A stretch of DNA of 64,000 nt from Vespula vulgaris (Eukaryota > Arthropoda > Insecta > Hymenoptera > Vespidae): NCBI RefSeq assembly GCF_905475345.1, contig NC_066597.1:3420001-3484000 (forward strand), written 5' to 3'. Below are positions 14,222 through 29,390 of the stretch, one piece after another (position 1 is the first letter of the stretch; every line of letters starts with the position of its first letter). A program made the position numbers and the translations under genes. Under the pieces are notes generated by a model. That model did not search any database. It had not been told where the DNA came from and saw only the letters and a list, made by a program, of their open reading frames with translations.

Positions 14222-17200
14222 TGTTATATAGTGACAAGGTTAAAGGAGAGAGAAAGAGAGAAAATTAATCGTTGGCCGTTGACCTCGCGAGGGAGGAGGC
14301 TCTTGGAAAGATGGTGGAGGTGCTGATGGCAATAGTAGTAGTGATCGTATTGGTAGTGGTACTCTGATAGTGATAGTGATAGTGGTAGTGTTTCTTGTAG
14401 TGGTAATAGTGGTGATAGTGGTAGTGGTAGTGGTGGTAGGGGTGGTAGTGGTAGTGGTAGTGGTGGTAGCGATGGTAGATGGGTAGACGAAGTATGGGGG
14501 TATGGAGGGGAACGAGGCCACTCGGAGTGGTGGGATTCGTGCGACTGATCAATGCACCGTGCGCGTCAGAATCGCGCAAAGCCATGCACTGCACTCCGAT
14601 TCTTTTATTCTTTTCTGTATACCTATGGTACACATACATTAATACAATGTTTTCAACAGTTATATCGAACACGACTCGATCTATACGATTTATCGATTAT
14701 TAATATACATATATACGTATGTATATACGTATGTATATACGTATATATTATATATGTATGTATGTATTGTGTATAGTGATGTAGTCGAATATTTGAAATA
14801 GATACGATAGCGAATAAATCGTTTGTATTGGTAAATTCGAGCGCTCCATTTTTTTTCCGTTTTTTTTTTCTCTTCTCTTTATTTTCTATTTTTTTTTGTT
14901 TTTTTTTCTTTTTCTTTTTTTTTTTTTTTTAGGAAATCATTGAAGGTATACGCACGAACGTCCGTCGGTAATTAGTAGTATTATTGGTACAGTTTTTCGA
15001 AATTCGAAAATAATTCGAGGAGGGTTATTACGAGTGATTGTATTTTCCTTTTTGTTTTTGTTTTTGTTTTTATTTTTCTTTTGTTCTTTTTCGAAGAGTA
15101 GAGAAATTTTTTTTATACGATTTCTTATGATCTGTTCTTTCTTTTTATTTTTCGAAAACAACGTATCGATATCGATATCGATCGTAAAGAAAGGGACTCG
15201 ACTATAAATACGCTGTCATTTTGATCGAAGAAAATTGTTCGTAGGAAGAATTGAGATCGGTATATAACGTGAACGCACATATATATATATATATATATAT
15301 ATTTTTTATATATATATAAAATCGAACAGTCCTATCGTGTTAAAGAAAAAAAGTAGTTGAACGTAGATCGTCAGTTTGATATTATTTGAAGAAGTTGCTT
15401 CGTGACGAATAAAAAATTTAATCCGATCGTTCTCTTTCCGCTAGCGTGCTTTCGTGACTCCGATATGGACAATGTAAAGCTACTAGTACGTTCTGCCCAC
15501 GTAGTAGTTTCCCTCGTTCCGTTGTAAGGAACTTTGAATCATCGCTCCGCGAAATAACAAAAGCTGTAATCGATCTGTGTAAGTACTATGTACTGTGTAC
15601 ATACGTACATATACGTGCATAGAGATACGTATATACGTTTTACACTACAATTTTAAAAGAAAATGATGAAAAAAAAAAACAAAAAAAGAAAAGAAAAGAA
15701 AAAAATTGTTCATTCATTATCAACGATTTTTCCACGATTATTTTCTTCAAATTCGATTAATGATATTAATAACGTTAACGAATGATGTTCCTTTTAATTT
15801 TTCTTTTTTTTTTTTTGTAATTATTTTTTTTGTATCATTCGTATGGTAAAAAATGTCCAATTAAATTCTCTCTTCTTTTGTAAATTAAGTTCCATCGATA
15901 TTAATAGAACTTCGTGATTCTGACATTTTGTATGATATTCAATAAACACGAATATCATCGGCAAGTTGTTCTAAATGTTATATGTAAATAACGTTCGAAA
16001 TAAAAGAGGACGTGACCTTAAACTTTCAACGATTACCAAAAGTTTGTATATCCTAACATTTAGAATATCGTTTTCAAGTCTCGTATTAAATATTATAAAT
16101 AACGTTCGAAAGAAATCAGGACGCGACCTTGAACTTTTATTAATCACAAATTTGATTTATATATATATATATATATATAATATATATTTATAATACAGTA
16201 CTATTGTATTATAATATAAATAAAATAATACATATATTATAGTATATATAAATTTACTACATATACATTTATATATATATAAAGATTAGATATATTAATT
16301 TATAATAAAAAAAAAAATAACAAATTATATACATATTCATACTTCTAAGCTTATATTAAGATATAACAAAATTCTATCCGTAGATGAAACTTCAAGACCA
16401 GAAAAAGAGAGAAAGAGAGAGAATAGTTTAATCCTAAGGAAATTGTTCTGGTAGTCGAATAATTTTCCTTTATCGAGTAAGCATATTCGAGTATACGATA
16501 ATAGTAATATGGTAAAGTAAGATAGTCGGTGGGAGGTGAGGAGGAAGTAAGGTTAAAGTGCAACAACGAATCTGGCTTAGGTTTAGAGAAACTCTCGTTG
16601 AAACGACTGTTGTAAACTTATATAATAATGATTTTTGTACGCACGTTCGTTTTTTTTCTCTTTTTTCTCTTTTTTTTTTCTTTTTTCTCTTACATTCAGA
16701 AACGTGAAAACGATGTAATCCAAGAAGTAAAAGGATATAATATCTTCATTGAAAGGCAACAAAAGACACCGCTCTCTCGCTTCTTATTGTGAGTCACCTT
16801 ACGTTCGAGAGAGCAATGTAAGCGATATAAATAGAACAAAGATTCTAATGGACATTATTATTTAAAAAGATTTATATATAGATGTGTATATATATATATA
16901 TATATATATATGAATATTTAAAAAAAATATGGTGTCGTAAGAAAACTTTGGACGTATTGTTAAATCGCTCTGAATGACGGAAAAAAAGGAAAAGAAAATA
17001 ATAAATAAAAAAAAAAAATGAAATGCAGATATCTTGTATTTTGTATTTCAATGTATGAATAATATATTTCAAAAATTGTAGTAATTTTGATCTACGAAAT
17101 ATAGTGTATATACTATCGTGTATATACCATTTTCTATTTTCTATTTTTCATCGTGATTGGAATATTATTATTTATTATTGTATATATTTTATAAATGGAA

Positions 17201-18052
17201 ACTACTATAAAGTGCATATATGTGGGTGTATACTAATTTTTTTTTTTTTTTTTTACTTAAAAATTTCAGAAATTTTTCCTCGATCTAAAAACTTGTTCGT
17301 GATTTATCGTTTTCAATTTCTTTTTTTTTTTCTATCTTCATAAGTTATCGAAATTTTAGAAAATTTTCTATCGATCTAGAAAGTAATTCGATTTCAAATT
17401 TCTAATTTTCTTTTGTTTTTCTTTTTTTTTTTTTGTTTTCATATATAGTAATAATTTGAAAAATTTCTCGTCGACATAGAAAGTTATTCGATTTCGAATT
17501 TCCAACTTTTTCCTCTTTCTTTCTCTTTTTTCTATTTTTTTATTTTCATACATAGTAAAAATTCGAAAAATTTTGCGTCGATTTAGTTATTCAATCAAAA
17601 AAAAAAAAAAAAAAAAGAAAAAAAATATCTACTATAGAACACACATCATTTTATTTCGTAGATATTTCGAACGAGCTCTCGTTTCATTTATATACTAATT
17701 TATATATTTATTCATTTATTATATCCAACTAACAGTCCAACTAGATAAATATGTAACACCGAATCACAGCAGTAATAATCGTCCGACGACTTAAAACTCT
17801 TTGAAACGGATAAATTCGATTAAACGGTGCGATAATATCGCTTTGAGAAGGAGCGATCAACGAAGCGAAGCGACGAAGGCTTCCGTTTTTCCTTTTTTCC
17901 TATATATTTTTTTTATTTTTCTTCTTTTTTCTTTTTCTTTTTTCTTTCCTTTCTTTTTAAAGTCCGTCATATATACAACACACGTTGTCCTTAGATTTTT
18001 ACGATTTTTCCCGTCGAACGGAAAAACATGTTTTTCCAAAGGCGTTTATTAT

Positions 18053-18090
<38 letters not shown>

Positions 18091-20340
18091 ACTAACTCAC
18101 ATGCACACACAGCTACTTATATATTTGCACATGTATACATATATACACGTGTATAGATATATAGATAGATGAACGAAGAGATAGGACGGAGATAGATCGA
18201 GTTGCGAGCCTCGTGACGCATGGAAAAACTTGTGGCCACGTCAGTCGCGGTGAAAGAACACGTATATGTATATGTATATGTATATATATATGTATATATA
18301 TATCTATATATATATATACGTACCTTATCGATATATCGATTGCTCGACTCGACTACGAGAGAAAAGCACACCTGAAGACTAAAATTCTTTTTCGTTCGAC
18401 TTGTTCCTATGCAATATTCATATTATTTTCATTAATTTCATATTTATTTATTATTAACGAATAACCCAATATTTATTCGTTTCTCGAGTGATATTATTGA
18501 TAAATTAATTAATTAAATTAATTTGATACCACGTTGAAAGGGTCTTTCGTTCGGACGATATTTCAAGGCCGCTCGATAACGGCAAAAGATTCACAGTCCT
18601 ATAACCGGCCATGGAAAAATAGAGCATAATCGTTTGTTTTTTTCGCGATAACGCGAAGAGAAAAAAAAACTCGTGTTATTTTCTTCTATTTTTCTTTCTT
18701 TTCTAACTGTTTCTTCTTCTTCTTCTTCTTCTTCTTCTTTTTTTTTTTGTAATTTCCTTCGATATCATTAGTCGCGAGGGGAAAAAAAAGAAGAGGTATC
18801 TGCATGTTATTTTCGCATCGAGGATAATAGTAGATTCGTCGAAAGAAGAAGAAAAAAAAAAAAAGAAAAAAAGAAGAAAAAAAAATCTCGATTATGTGCT
18901 TCCTTTTAATTCGTCTCCATAATAACGTATCGTGACTTCGAGATAAACGAGCGTGTGCATCTTTGTTTGTTGTTTGTTTTATTTTCATGTTTCTGCTTCT
19001 TTTATTTATTGTTTTCTCTGCTTTTTCTTTTTTTGTTTGTTTTTTCGTACGCGTCCGAGTTATCTTTTATCTATATATTTACCATCTTGATTAAATAAAA
19101 ATAAAATGTAATAATAACAATAATAATCGTCGTCGTCATTGTATATAAAAGATTTGATAAAAAGATTCAGGGACTTCGTTCAATAAATATAATATTTTAT
19201 CGGTACAGTCTTACAATTATTCAAAGTTTCTTTTTTTAAGCGATGAATTGGAACGGAATTAAGAAATATTTTCTATATATTTAATCGCGATTAAAATACA
19301 TTCGGTCCTCCTACAACACGGTTAACTCGTTTCATGTTCTATCGAAATTGTGTTAAGCGTAACTGTGCTACATGAGAATTATTCAAGTTTATTAAGTCGT
19401 ATTATATGGAAACCGTGTTATAAGAGATACGTTGCAATTTTCGCAACTTGTTTTAACAATATCGTTTTATACGAGATATGAATGCATTTCGATCGTTCGT
19501 AAGAGATAATTGTGCATTTCAAATAACGCAAACACAAATGAATTTCAAAAATTCTACGTTTAACTCTTTAATCGAACCATAGTAACCAAAAAAAAAAAAG
19601 AAAAAAAAAAGGAAAAAGAAAAAGGAAAGATTTGAAAACTTAATTTCCTTTTCTTTTCTTTTCTTTTTTTTCTTTCATAATTAAATTTAATTTATTTTTT
19701 TCTTTTTTCTTTTACAATTAAATCTTCGAAATAATTTACAAAACTTTACAGGAAGTAAGTTTCTAATGGAAAAAATAAAAGAAAAAAAAAAATTAAAAAA
19801 AGAAAAAGAAAAATCTCCTTGAACGAATAAATGCCATGTATGATCTTGATATTATAATGATGTAACAGCTGCGAGACAAGTCTCTTGCCATAATTCGTTC
19901 GCACATTTTCACGCGAACGTTGCAACACCCCTTCAATAATAAAATATGCATTATTGCATTCACCGTGTGGTACCGGTGGGTACGAATTTATCTCTTTAAA
20001 ATCAGTAATTACAGAATATCACCGAAGATATTTTTTCTCTTCTTTTTTCTTTTATTTTTTTTTGTAATAAAACAAAGATAAACTTGACGGAATAAAGAGC
20101 ACAACTGACGTAATTAGATGAATCGTCTATTAAAATCGTCTACTGTAAAGTTCCTAGATGTTAAACGTCGCTTAAACCTATCGAATTTTTCAAATTATAA
20201 CCTTGAATTTTTTCATCAGATTATGTATGTATCTACGTTAAATTATTAATTGTAAATTAAACATTAAACATTGAACATTGAACAGGAAACATAAAACATT
20301 AAATGTTATATATAATAATAATAATATAATAATAATAATA

Positions 20341-20375
<35 letters not shown>

Positions 20376-20513
20376 AATAGCTTTACTTTTAATGACATAT
20401 GTTATTTATTAATTTATATAGCTTATAATGTTGAAATATAATAAATCTCGTTGGCCGATAATCGAAAATTCGAACGTGTCGTTTCAACATGTCGAACGAT
20501 CACGTTCCGTCAC

Positions 20514-20571
<58 letters not shown>

Positions 20572-21042
20572 GATACGTATATATCTACCGCATGTGACAA
20601 CTCAATTTTCAGTGGCACGCAAATTTTCGTTCCAATCGCGAAAGTCTCTCTTTTCCAATAAAACTGATGAAATGACTTCTCGAATTATACATTACGAGTC
20701 CTTGACGAATTTAAAATTTATATCGCGTGTATATATATATCATTAATTATTAGGAACAATATGTATATTATAAAAAAATTTATGTTTTATTCGTATATTA
20801 CATTTTTATTATTAATTCATAAATTAGTACATTGTTATTATACATATATATGTTTATCTGCAAATAACAATTTATCCAATTTATACCTAAAATAATGAAA
20901 CAGAATCGAATACTATTTGTTTCGTTATATGAATAATTAATATCTAAAAAATAAACGAATAAAAAAAAAGAGAAAAAAGATCAAATATTTGCTCTTTCTC
21001 TCTCTCTCTCTCTCTCTGTTTATATATCTATCTATCTATTTG

Positions 21043-21077
<35 letters not shown>

Positions 21078-21578
21078 GTTTGTCTATACGTATAAAAATA
21101 AATATCGAAAAGGTATAATAAATACTACAGAGAAACAAAGCTTTGATCTTAAACTCAGTTAGTTAAAATACAGTAATTTTCCTATTCTTACAAATTCCAT
21201 CAGAATTTTGTCTAAATATAACTATGCGATATCCTACATACACATACATACGTACATATATACGTACATATATATATATATATACGTATGTGTATATCGC
21301 GATAATGGTCGCTAATAATTACCGATATTTCACGACTAATCTCCACTAGTCTTTATGTATCTTTAATAAAATATAACTTGCAAGATAATTTTCTCCATGT
21401 TTTTAGTTAAAAAATTGTCGTCAGGATGCATTGTGGTCGTATCGATTCGACGATAACGAAAGATGATGACTACGATGAAATACCAGCAAAGTTAGATGCA
21501 GATTAACGCGTTACGTGCAAAATCACATACTTACGTTCATACATACATACGTATATAATAGATATATACATATACAAC

Positions 21579-21613
<35 letters not shown>

Positions 21614-22944
21614 CACACGTATACACACGTACATACATACATATATTATATTATACTTGACGAAGAGACAAGGCAAGTCTCGAGGATCGTGCATTATCGA
21701 CCTTATCTCTATCTCTCTGTTTCTCTTTTTTCAATGACCTAACAATATTTCATCGGCCTCCCGACCCACATATTTCCTTGATGGGAGAAGGGGTAGGAGG
21801 GGTTGGGAAGTGGGGTGGGCCGTGAACAGCTATAAAACTTATTATCCGAGCTATAGATTTGATTTCGTTGATAATTAACTCGTTCGGCAAGTATGTAAAG
21901 GTCTTTCAATGCTTTTCTTATTGTCATCGAACGGACTTACATACATGTATATATTTATACATATAGATATGCATATACATATACGGAAATTTATATGCAA
22001 TCAACTAGTTTGAATTATTCAGTAAAACCATCTATCTATTTATCTATCCATCCATCCATTCATTCATTCATTTATCCATCCATCCATCCATCCATCCTTT
22101 TTTCCACTTTTATAAAAGTTCAAAAAGAATGTTATCGTTATCGCGCTAACGCCTTTGACTCCATCGAAATGTCGTCGTATACGACTTTAAAAAAATACAG
22201 TTATATATATATTATTTTTTTTTGTATGTATATAAATAGTTTGTTTATTTATGTGTGTATATATATATATGTATGTGTGTGTGTGTGTGATAGTTAGATC
22301 CGAGGTAAAATATTATTTCCAACGAGCTGAAAGATAGAAGTGAAAGGAATTATCCGGTCCGTTCATTTCGACGAACACGATGTACATATTCTTAGAGTCG
22401 AAAGCCTAAGAGCAACTGTAACCTGCGCGTGCTGCGACTACATAATCGAATTTTATAATTCTTTTTTCTTTCCTACCTCTCCTCTTCTCTTTTCCTCCAT
22501 CATTCCATTTACTTTTATATTTTTTAATGAAATTGAAAAAAAGGAAGAACGTAATGGTGAAAGGGTTCAGATTTAATTGAAAAAGTTCCTACCGATTACG
22601 ATTCTCGTAGATTTTCGAATCATTCGTATGAAGATGGATTTACTTTCTTTTAATCTTTTTTTTATTTTATATATATCATTTATTTGTGACATGATATATT
22701 AACATAGAATTATTCTTTGGAAATAGTTTTCGTTGGGGATGGATATTTTTTTTCCAGTCTTTTTTTTTTTAATCATTTCTATTCATTTCTATTCTTTTTT
22801 ATTTGCAATTTTTTTAAATTCTACTTTCTAATATCGCATCAATCGTTAGTATGCCGATTATTAGTGCTACATAAGACGATATTCGCAATGCATTAGAAAA
22901 ACGAGAGAAAAAGAAAAATAAAATAGAAAATAGAAAAAAAAGAT

Positions 22945-23003
<59 letters not shown>

Positions 23004-23390
23004 AGATAAGATACACCAAGAAAGAATTTTTGTTCGATTAGCATTCTCTATTGTCGACGACGCAAAAGATGCATTTTCCTGTTTCACGCATCGCTAAATA
23101 CGGCCTTGAATTTATCAAAGACTCGCTTGGTTTCCTTTTTTTCTTCCATTTTTCTTTTTCAATTTTTTTTTTTTGTTTCTTGACTTTTTTCATTCCTTTA
23201 TAATCTGATTTTCAATAAGATCTTAATTTAGGATCTCGAATCGAAGGTACTCTCGAAGGTATTATATTTTTTTCTATTTCTTTTTCGTATCCTTTCAGAT
23301 CTATCGTGTTTCAGGAGCAGAAGGTAATCCGATTCCGGAAATCGTTACCACGGGAGACTTTGCCGGACAACAACGACGACGATGAGGACA

Positions 23391-23427
<37 letters not shown>

Positions 23428-24297
23428 AATACGCGTAAAACGAGAAGTGGAATTCGTGAGGCACGTTGTTTCCGGTTACTTGGGTTCTTACGTAGAGATC
23501 CCAGAGATCGTTCGTTACGATGCAAAGGACGTGAGCAAACTTCTCGAAATTATTCGCCAATTTCGTCCAGGTAAAACTGCAGTTACTGAAATTCATACTT
23601 TTAACACTATAATATAACAGTTTCTAACAATTATTCCGATATATTAATCCTTTAATTCGAAAGGAATATCATATCGTTCAGTAAATTTTATTTCTCTCGT
23701 AATAAAAGTATAAATAAATCACGAACGCGCATACACACATACGGACAAAGGGAAAAGAACAAAGACGTATTTATTTCTCGCTGTTATCAAAAAAGAAAAA
23801 AGAAAAAAGAAATTATACATCGTGATTCTTTATTTTTTGATTCATTGATTTATTCAGAATTTTTTTTATCTCTGTTTGTTATTACTATTTTATTATTAAT
23901 TCGAATCAATTCCACACTTCAATGTTTACGACAAAAAGACAATTATTCTAGTATCTATATATATATATATGTATATATATGTATATATAGTAATCTATTA
24001 ACTCGAAAGGGAAAATTGGCGAAGATTTCATTTCTGTCGTTGTAAATTTATAAATGAAATATAGATCATATATTCATATAGATATGACATAGTATGATTT
24101 TCGCTATTATTACAAAGAGAAAGAAAAAAATACTTCTCGATTTTATCATTTTACGATTCATTGATTAATTCAGAGTTTCCTGTCTCAATCTGTACCATTT
24201 TATTTTGAATCGAAATCAATTTCATACGTCCATTATTACTAAACGAAAATCTACCCAGTTAACAAGATAAAATATATCCCACACACACACACACACA

Positions 24298-24348
<51 letters not shown>

Positions 24349-25600
24349 CTGAAAACAAACAAAAGAAAAAAGAAAGGAATTTATAGAATTGATCATATAT
24401 ATGATATGATATGATATGATATGATACGATACGATGTGATGTGATGTGACATGATATAATGTGATATGATATGATATGATATGATACGATATACATATAT
24501 ATAATATAAAATATAAAATATAGAATATACATATGTATATACAATGGAAGATTTAAGTATTCGTACAATAGAAGTATGAAAATACATATTGCATTGTACG
24601 AATGAATAAATTCTCTGCCCTGTATATATTTATACTCGTAGACACGTATGAAATTACGTATAAAAAAAAAAAAAAGAAAACAAAGAAAGAGAATTATAAA
24701 CATCTTGAAAAAGTATGCTATGAAATTTTAAGTAAAAAAATTTTTATAACAATATTGAAAAATTGATAGCTTTATGATCATTTTGATAGCTTTATGAATC
24801 TAGTATTTAATATCTACTTTCTCTTTCTTTTATTCTAATTTTCTTTCGATTTGATGAGTTATCTGTATCACTCGATAGAAATATCTTCGTTTAACGAGCA
24901 ATTTCGTATTGGAAGGATTTGTAATAGGAAAAAAAAAAACAGAGAAAGAGAGAGAGAAAAAAAAGAAAGAAAGAAAAAGAGAGAGAGAGAGAAAGAGTTT
25001 AATTAAAAGGTGAACCTGTTAAAAGTCGAATTATTCGTATCGAATAGGATCTCTCTCTCTCTTTCTCTCTCCTTCTCTCTTCTTTTCTCTTTCTTTTCTC
25101 CTTTTCTTTTCTTTTTTTTACGTTTCATTAAAAAACTAGCGTGAAAATGAATTAACACAGAGGGAAATTTGTTGGATCCTCTTGAAATATAAAACTAATA
25201 ACCTTCGATTCTCAAAGATAGTAGTGTCTGTGTATAGAATCGACGATCTAGGTCAACCGAAGACTCGATTAGTTCCAACCTTTCCGATCTAAACTTAACG
25301 ATGGGAGAGAATTGGTTCGTGATATCTATGATAAACTTTCTCGATTTCATTCCTACTTTCTCTCGTGTGGAAATTTGTATTTCTTATACGCCTCCTCTTC
25401 TTCCTTTTCTTTTCTTTTTTTCTTCCTTTTTTTTTTTTTTTTCTTCACTCTTTAGTCACGATCGGTAGGCAGGCAGCTGCCAAGGGGACATAAACTTCGA
25501 TCTTTTACTCGAAATCAGCCTCCTTTCTCTCTCTCTCTTTTTCTCTTTCACTTCAAAGCCAATGAAAAGCGAGGTATAATCTTTGTGTATGCTCAAAGTG

Positions 25601-25640
<40 letters not shown>

Positions 25641-25869
25641 TTTTTTTTTATAAAAAAAAAAAGCTCTTGCAATATCCTTCAATTCTATCTGCTTCCTTGC
25701 ATGCATGGAATATCTTGGAACGAACAAAGAAAACGAACGAACGAACAACGACGACTCCCACTCGTCTTTACGAGTTTTACGAAGACCATCTGCTTCCTTT
25801 GGTTTAATGTTCTTTTCAGAGAAAGGAACACCGGTTGCTTCCTTTCGGACACTCTTTTTGACCATTTCT

Positions 25870-25900
<31 letters not shown>

Positions 25901-26637
25901 GAAATCTTTTTTTCTGTTTTCTTTTTTTTTTCTTTCTCTAACAAGGTACGAAATTCTACTAATGTTCGATCATGTGACTTGTAAATCTTAAGATATTATC
26001 GACGATGATATTATCAACGATTATCGAGAGAGAGAGAGAATATTTTCTTTTCTTACATACCCTACTTGAACTTCGATCTTTGATCTTACGTTAGACCTAA
26101 CAATTTTATTCAAACTCTTAATGCGTGTTTAGCGATCATTTTGATCACTTAACTTATACACGCGTGTGTTTAAAGTAGAAAAATATAAAGGAAACATAAA
26201 TAAAAAGAAGAAAAAATAAAAGGAAAAAAAATAAATAATATAGAAGTGATTTTGTGATGAAAAATAATTTCTATGGAAACGATTGGATATTTATATTTTA
26301 AGTAACTTAAGGAATGAAATGCGCGTAAGTATCGAGAGTACTTATTATATAGACGTTAATTACCATATAAACAAGCTTACGTCTGTTATATACCAAGGTA
26401 AACGTAAGACGAGACGAACGGACGAAGTCATTTAAATGGATAATGTCCTCTTATCGTCGTGTTCTTCGCTCGTTACTTGACTCCTTTTCAAGAAGAGTTC
26501 GATAGAATCCGAGACACCTTCTTATCGCGATAGACGCGCTCTTTTTTAACATTTTAATATGTATAAGAATAATGAGATAACGAAGATATTATTTTATAAA
26601 AAAAAGTGTTACTTCTTTTAAAATAAAATTTGCAGAG

Positions 26638-26687
<50 letters not shown>

Positions 26688-27338
26688 GTACACAACTATA
26701 AAAAAAAAAAAAAAGAAAAGAAAAGAAAGACAAATCAAAATTAAATCCAATTAATGTGTAATATAAAATTAGATCGCGATTAATAAATAAAAAAAAAGAA
26801 AAAATATGTAAATACAAAATTATCTCAATAGGTACTTCTATATTTTCAATGAATAAAAATTGATTAAAAAATTTCTTAAAAACCAACGTAATATCGATGT
26901 AAACGTAAACGATTGCATCGATGATCAACCTGTTGATTGAAAATTAAATTTGACATTCGAGTTAATCTTTTTTTTTTTTCTTCAAACAGGAGAAAAGGGT
27001 CAAGAATAAGCATTCCTTTAAAAAAAAAAAGAGAGAAATAAATAAAGAGATAAATAAATGAATGAATGAATGAATGAATAAATAAATAAATAAAAAATCA
27101 AAGAAAGTAAATAAGAAGGATTCTGGAGTTATTCTTGCCGATTGCTTCTATTTACAAAGATATTGCTAAGCCTTCTTGGAAACATCCTTCTAACGCGAGA
27201 AAGAAATTCTCTTACGTACAACATGCATACCGAATGCCATGCTTCTGAATCGTGACACGTATTTTTAGTAAGGGACAAACGAAGTTTGCAAAGTAAGAAA
27301 AAAAAAAGAAAAAGAAAGAGAGAGAGAAAAGCAAAAAA

Positions 27339-27383
<45 letters not shown>

Positions 27384-28662
27384 GAAGAAAGAAAAAGAAA
27401 AATTTTTTTTTTTTATTCTGAGAAATTCGCTGGGTCGTTTCCCATCTTCCTCTTTCTAACTGATCCCTTGTGTTCCTCTTAAGGTTTCCTCGAGCAAATG
27501 AACTTTGCTCGAAGGAGGTCGTAATCTTCTCTCTGTTGTGCATTCTAATTGTAAGAAAGAGAGAGAGGGAGAGAGAGGATACCGTTTGGATCATTACGCA
27601 CGTGGGTCATGACCCGAAGACATTCGTTGAGATTCTTTGAACCGAAACCGAAGTAAAGAACAATATCGTATTATCGCGTGTTAACTTTCAAAAGATTTAC
27701 TTACTTTCATCAGCTTTTTCTCTTCTATTTTTATTTTTTATACCTATTAGACAGTAAGAGAATAAAAATAATAATATAAAAAGCTCCGAGGAAATTTAAT
27801 ATCTCTTAGAGTTACATCCTTGTTCGTTTGACGAAGTAAGGGATATTTGAAAAAAGGAAACGAAGAAAGAAGAAAATTAAATAAGTAAATAAATTAGTAA
27901 ATGAATGAATGAAACGATAAAACGATACGAATTTCTTTCTCTCTCTCTCTCTCTCTCTGTCTCGACTATGTGTTTGTCTGTTCGACGAAAAGAAAGGGAT
28001 GGAGAGGGAAGGGAGAGGGAGAAAGAAAAGAAAGAAGAGAAGAAAAAGACGAAAGAAGGGATGGGTAAGGAAAAAAAAAGGTGCAACGTTTTATTGGTTT
28101 CTCTTAACCATGCGTCTTCGTCTGTCCGACGAAAAAAGAGAGAGAAAAGAAATGGTAATGAGAAAAGAAAAAAGAAAAACAAAAAGAAGAAATAAAAAAA
28201 AGTGGAAAGAAGAAAAGAGAAGGAAATAAAACGATGCAACATTTTATCGGTTTCTCTTAATTGTGTCTTCGGCTGTGCGAAAAGAGAGAGAGAGAGAGAG
28301 AGAGAGAAAAAAGGAACAAACGAAAAAGAAAAAGAAAGAAGATGTAACATTTGCAACATGCAACATGCAACATGCAACATCGTTCTCTTCCTTATTTCGA
28401 TTTAAGCGTTTCTCTTATTTCTCTCCAAATTATTGTCGCTTTCGTTATTGATTTTTTGTTCAATGACGGAAAGAAAAAAATAAATAAAAGAACGAAGAAG
28501 AAGAAAAAAGAGAAAAGAAAAGAGAAACAACGGAGATATTTTATTATCGTTTATGATAAAATTTATCTCGAGTCAGTTTGAGAACGTTCAACGTGTGAGA
28601 TATATAATAAGAACGAGTGTCACGTAACGGTGCATTCGCGTGGAGACATCAAGCAGAAAGAA

Positions 28663-28719
<57 letters not shown>

Positions 28720-29317
28720 AGAGAATTGCAAACTCCTTTTTTTTGTCTTATCTCATTGCCCACTAAGAAACAGTGGGAAACGCCCACGAAAGACGAGATC
28801 TCTTTGCTTGCGATCTTTTCTCACGAATTTTCTTCTCTCGATGAACAGGAAGAAATAAAATGATAAAAGACGAGAATCATCGTATAATAATCATCATCGT
28901 TGATTCTTCACAAACAACGAAATCAAAACTCGTTTGTAATCTCGTATTGTTTCTTCGGCGATCGGGAATGATAAGGAATTAAAAAAAAAAAAAAAAAATA
29001 CTGAAAAGTTTTCATTAATAAAAAGTATAACATTTTCCGAGTCGTTCTGACGACGAAAAGAATAAAAAAGAAGAAAAAGGAAATGAAATTAAAAAAAAAA
29101 TAAATAAATAAATAAAATAAAATAAAGAGAAAAAGAGGAAATAAAAGTCAATTATTTATCAATAATAAGAATATATAATATTAATTAAAGGTACGAGTCG
29201 AACGTAAGACGAACTCGAAAGATCGTTGCTTTTCTTTTTCTTTCTTTTTTCAAAAAAGTTATGTGGTAGAATCAAGAAACAGGAAACGTCTCGCAAATTT
29301 CATAACCGGTCTCTCTT

Positions 29318-29390
<73 letters not shown>

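Larger units (their letters stand above)
6534..23314 (+). other. IPPK intron 1 (16.8 kb), repeat-filled
   Basis: Bounded by the exon 1 donor and exon 2 acceptor. I see no convincing nested gene on either strand. It contains (AG)n at 10740-10826, (GT)n at 10244-10274, a G-rich GGT/AGT array at 14331-14480, a 111-bp tandem duplication at 15986-16150, a 13-14-mer-like GTGTTATA motif cluster near 19.3 kb, (TA)n at 20519-20563, (TATC)n at 21025-21075, (CATC)n at 22044-22098 and (AG)n at 22950-22999, separated by AT-rich unique DNA. Confidence 0.75.

Noticed and set aside
21000..22100. Regular short repeats considered as CRISPR-like or spacer arrays
   Set aside because: They are plain TATC and CATC tetranucleotide microsatellites without unique spacers, in a eukaryotic intron.
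24760..24800. ATGATCATTTTGATAGCTTTATG resembles the bantam microRNA
   Set aside because: Several mismatches, including in the seed, and the similarity comes from a local direct repeat (GATAGCTTTATGA twice); no hairpin partner arm was found.
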